Source: Methylobacterium aquaticum
GTDB taxonomy: Bacteria > Pseudomonadota > Alphaproteobacteria > Rhizobiales > Beijerinckiaceae
NCBI RefSeq assembly: GCF_016804325.1
Contig: NZ_CP043627.1
Span: 1,126,001 to 1,190,000 of the forward strand
Reading direction: 5' to 3'
Length of the DNA stretch: 64,000 bases
Each line of letters starts with the position of its first letter. Positions within the stretch are counted from its first letter, which is position 1. The translations under genes and the position numbers were made by a program. Below, piece by piece: positions 62,728-64,000 of the stretch. A model generated the notes under the pieces. That model worked only from the letters and a program-made list of their open reading frames with translations. It did no database searches and had not been told where the DNA came from.

Positions 62728-64000
62728 TCAGAGACCGCCCATGTGGAGCGATTTGAGCTCGAGGTACTCGTCGATGCCGTAGGCCGAGCCCTCGCGGCCG
62801 AGGCCCGACTGCTTGATGCCGCCGAAGGGCGCCGCCTCCAGCGAGACCGTGCCGGTGTTGAGCCCGACCATGCCGAATTCCAGCGCCTCGCCGACCCGCC
62901 AGGCGCGGCGGATGTCGGAGGTGTAGAAGTACGAGGCGAGACCGAACGGCGTCGCGTTGGCGACGGCGATGGCATCCTCCTCGCGCGAGAAGCGCATCAG
63001 CGGGGCGAGCGGCCCGAACGTCTCCTCGACGGCGAGGCGCATCTCCGTGTCGGCTCCCGTGAGCACCAGCGGCGGTACGAAGCGGCCGCGGACGGCGTCG
63101 GGATCGCCGGCGACCAGCCGGGCGCCCTGCTTGAGCGCGTCGTCGAGATGCGCCGTCACCTTGGCGGCGGCGGCATCGTTGATCAGCGGGCCGATCGTGA
63201 CCCCGGCCTCGAAGCCGTTGCCGACCCGGAGCCCGGCCGCCGCCTCGGCGAGGCGGGCGGCGAAGCGGTCGTGGATGCCGTCCTGCACCAGGATCCGGTT
63301 GGCGCAGACGCAGGTCTGACCGGCATTGCGGAACTTCGACGCCATCACGCCGGCGATCGCCTGGTCGAGATCGGCATCGTCGAACACGATGAACGGCGCG
63401 TTGCCGCCGAGCTCCAGGCTCAGCCGCTTGATGGTGGGCGCCGATTGCGCCATCAGCAGCCGCCCGACGGCCGTCGAGCCGGTGAAGGACAGCTTGCGCA
63501 CCGTCTCGCTGCCGGTCATCTCGGCGCCGATCGGTGCGGCTTCACCGGTGACGACGCTGAACACGCCCTTCGGCACCCCTGCCCGCTCGGCCAGCACCGC
63601 CAGCGCCAGCGCCGAGAACGGCGTCAGGTCGGCGGGCTTGACCACGATCGGGCAGCCGGCGGCGAAGGCCGGCGCCACCTTGCGGGTGATCATCGCGATC
63701 GGGAAGTTCCACGGCGTGATCGCCGCGCAGACGCCGACCGGCTCCTTGAGCACCAGCACCCGGCGGTCGCCGAGCGGAGCGGTGAACACGTCGCCGGTGA
63801 TGCGGCGGGCTTCCTCCGCGAACCACTTCACGAAGCTCGCCCCGTAGGCGACCTCGCCGCGGGCCTCAGCCAGCGGCTTGCCCTGCTCGGCGGTCATGAT
63901 CGCCGCCAGATCCTCGGCATTCTCGAGGATCAGGGCGTTCCAGCGCTCCAGGATCGCGGCGCGCTCGGACGGCGAGGTGCGGCGCCAGGCCGGAAACGCG
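62728..64000 (-). CDS. gabD: NAD-dependent succinate-semialdehyde dehydrogenase, partial (5' end beyond window)
   Basis: Aldehyde dehydrogenase superfamily, at least 424 aa visible; the frame stays open to the window edge. Begins inside AFPAWRRTSPSERAAILERW, then MTAEQGKPLAEARGEVAYGASF, VGVCAAITPWNFP, the Rossmann loop SFTGSTAVGRLLM, catalytic Glu in LELGGNAPF, and catalytic Cys in RNAGQTCVCANR. ETFGPLAPLMRF and GGIKQSGLGREGSAYGIDEYLE are typical of GabD, which oxidises succinate semialdehyde to succinate. The NAD or NADP preference is not clear. The first about 60 residues are outside the window. Confidence 0.9.
   Translation of the reverse strand, partial: AFPAWRRTSPSERAAILERWNALILENAEDLAAIMTAEQGKPLAEARGEVAYGASFVKWFAEEARRITGDVFTAPLGDRRVLVLKEPVGVCAAITPWNFPIAMITRKVAPAFAAGCPIVVKPADLTPFSALALAVLAERAGVPKGVFSVVTGEAAPIGAEMTGSETVRKLSFTGSTAVGRLLMAQSAPTIKRLSLELGGNAPFIVFDDADLDQAIAGVMASKFRNAGQTCVCANRILVQDGIHDRFAARLAEAAAGLRVGNGFEAGVTIGPLINDAAAAKVTAHLDDALKQGARLVAGDPDAVRGRFVPPLVLTGADTEMRLAVEETFGPLAPLMRFSREEDAIAVANATPFGLASYFYTSDIRRAWRVGEALEFGMVGLNTGTVSLEAAPFGGIKQSGLGREGSAYGIDEYLELKSLHMGGL

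Overview
The window is high-GC alphaproteobacterial chromosome, most likely Methylobacterium or a close relative. The basis is the combination of an aerobic-type photosynthesis cluster (crtDC-crtE-crtF-bchCXYZ-puf), CtrA-circuit flagellar regulators (SciP, FlbD), a DUF6894-type small protein and many intergenic palindromic repeats. No rRNA, tRNA or CRISPR was seen. Both ends cut genes: a TRAP permease on the left and an aldehyde dehydrogenase on the right.

Layout. 1-6.35 kb (minus): a carbohydrate or sugar-acid catabolic operon with an SDR dehydrogenase, a transketolase split into two genes, an L-threonate dehydrogenase-like enzyme and a TRAP transporter (DctP plus fused DctQM). 6.7-12.0 kb (minus): LysR regulator, orphan histidine kinase, TVP38-type membrane protein, PmtA-like methyltransferase, mnmA. 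12.2-20.5 kb (plus): flagellar genes fliK, flgD, sciP, fliF, fliG, fliH, fliN and flbD, with a good sigma-54 promoter before fliK and CtrA-like boxes before sciP and fliF; a chemoreceptor gene follows. 23.4-44.5 kb (minus): a roughly 21-kb set of co-directional genes. Two complete branched-chain-type ABC importers flank genes for a PrpD/MmgE protein, an isocitrate-lyase-superfamily lyase, HyuB, HyuA, an isochorismatase-like hydrolase, a fumarate-reductase-like flavoprotein and a LeuCD-type hydro-lyase, headed by a GntR regulator. I infer an uncharacterised catabolic pathway for a cyclic amide/imide or branched dicarboxylate; this is the main candidate novel system. 44.9-46.4 kb: a glycosyltransferase and an IS630 remnant. 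46.7-60.4 kb: the photosynthesis superoperon, with crtDC divergent from crtE-crtF-bchCXYZ-pufQ?BALMC and a perfect PpsR/CrtJ-type palindrome between crtD and crtE. 60.6-64 kb: a small membrane protein, an unrecognised protein, an IS5 remnant, a GNAT enzyme and a succinate-semialdehyde dehydrogenase.

A striking property is that about fifteen conserved genes (histidine kinase, methyltransferase, fliH, chemoreceptor, leuC, leuD, GntR, crtC, crtD, crtE, bchZ, pufL, pufC and others) are each broken by one missing base, usually in a G or C run. Adding one base restores the family sequence each time. The simplest explanation is homopolymer undercalling in the assembly, not gene decay, so these genes are annotated as full-length CDS with the break position given.
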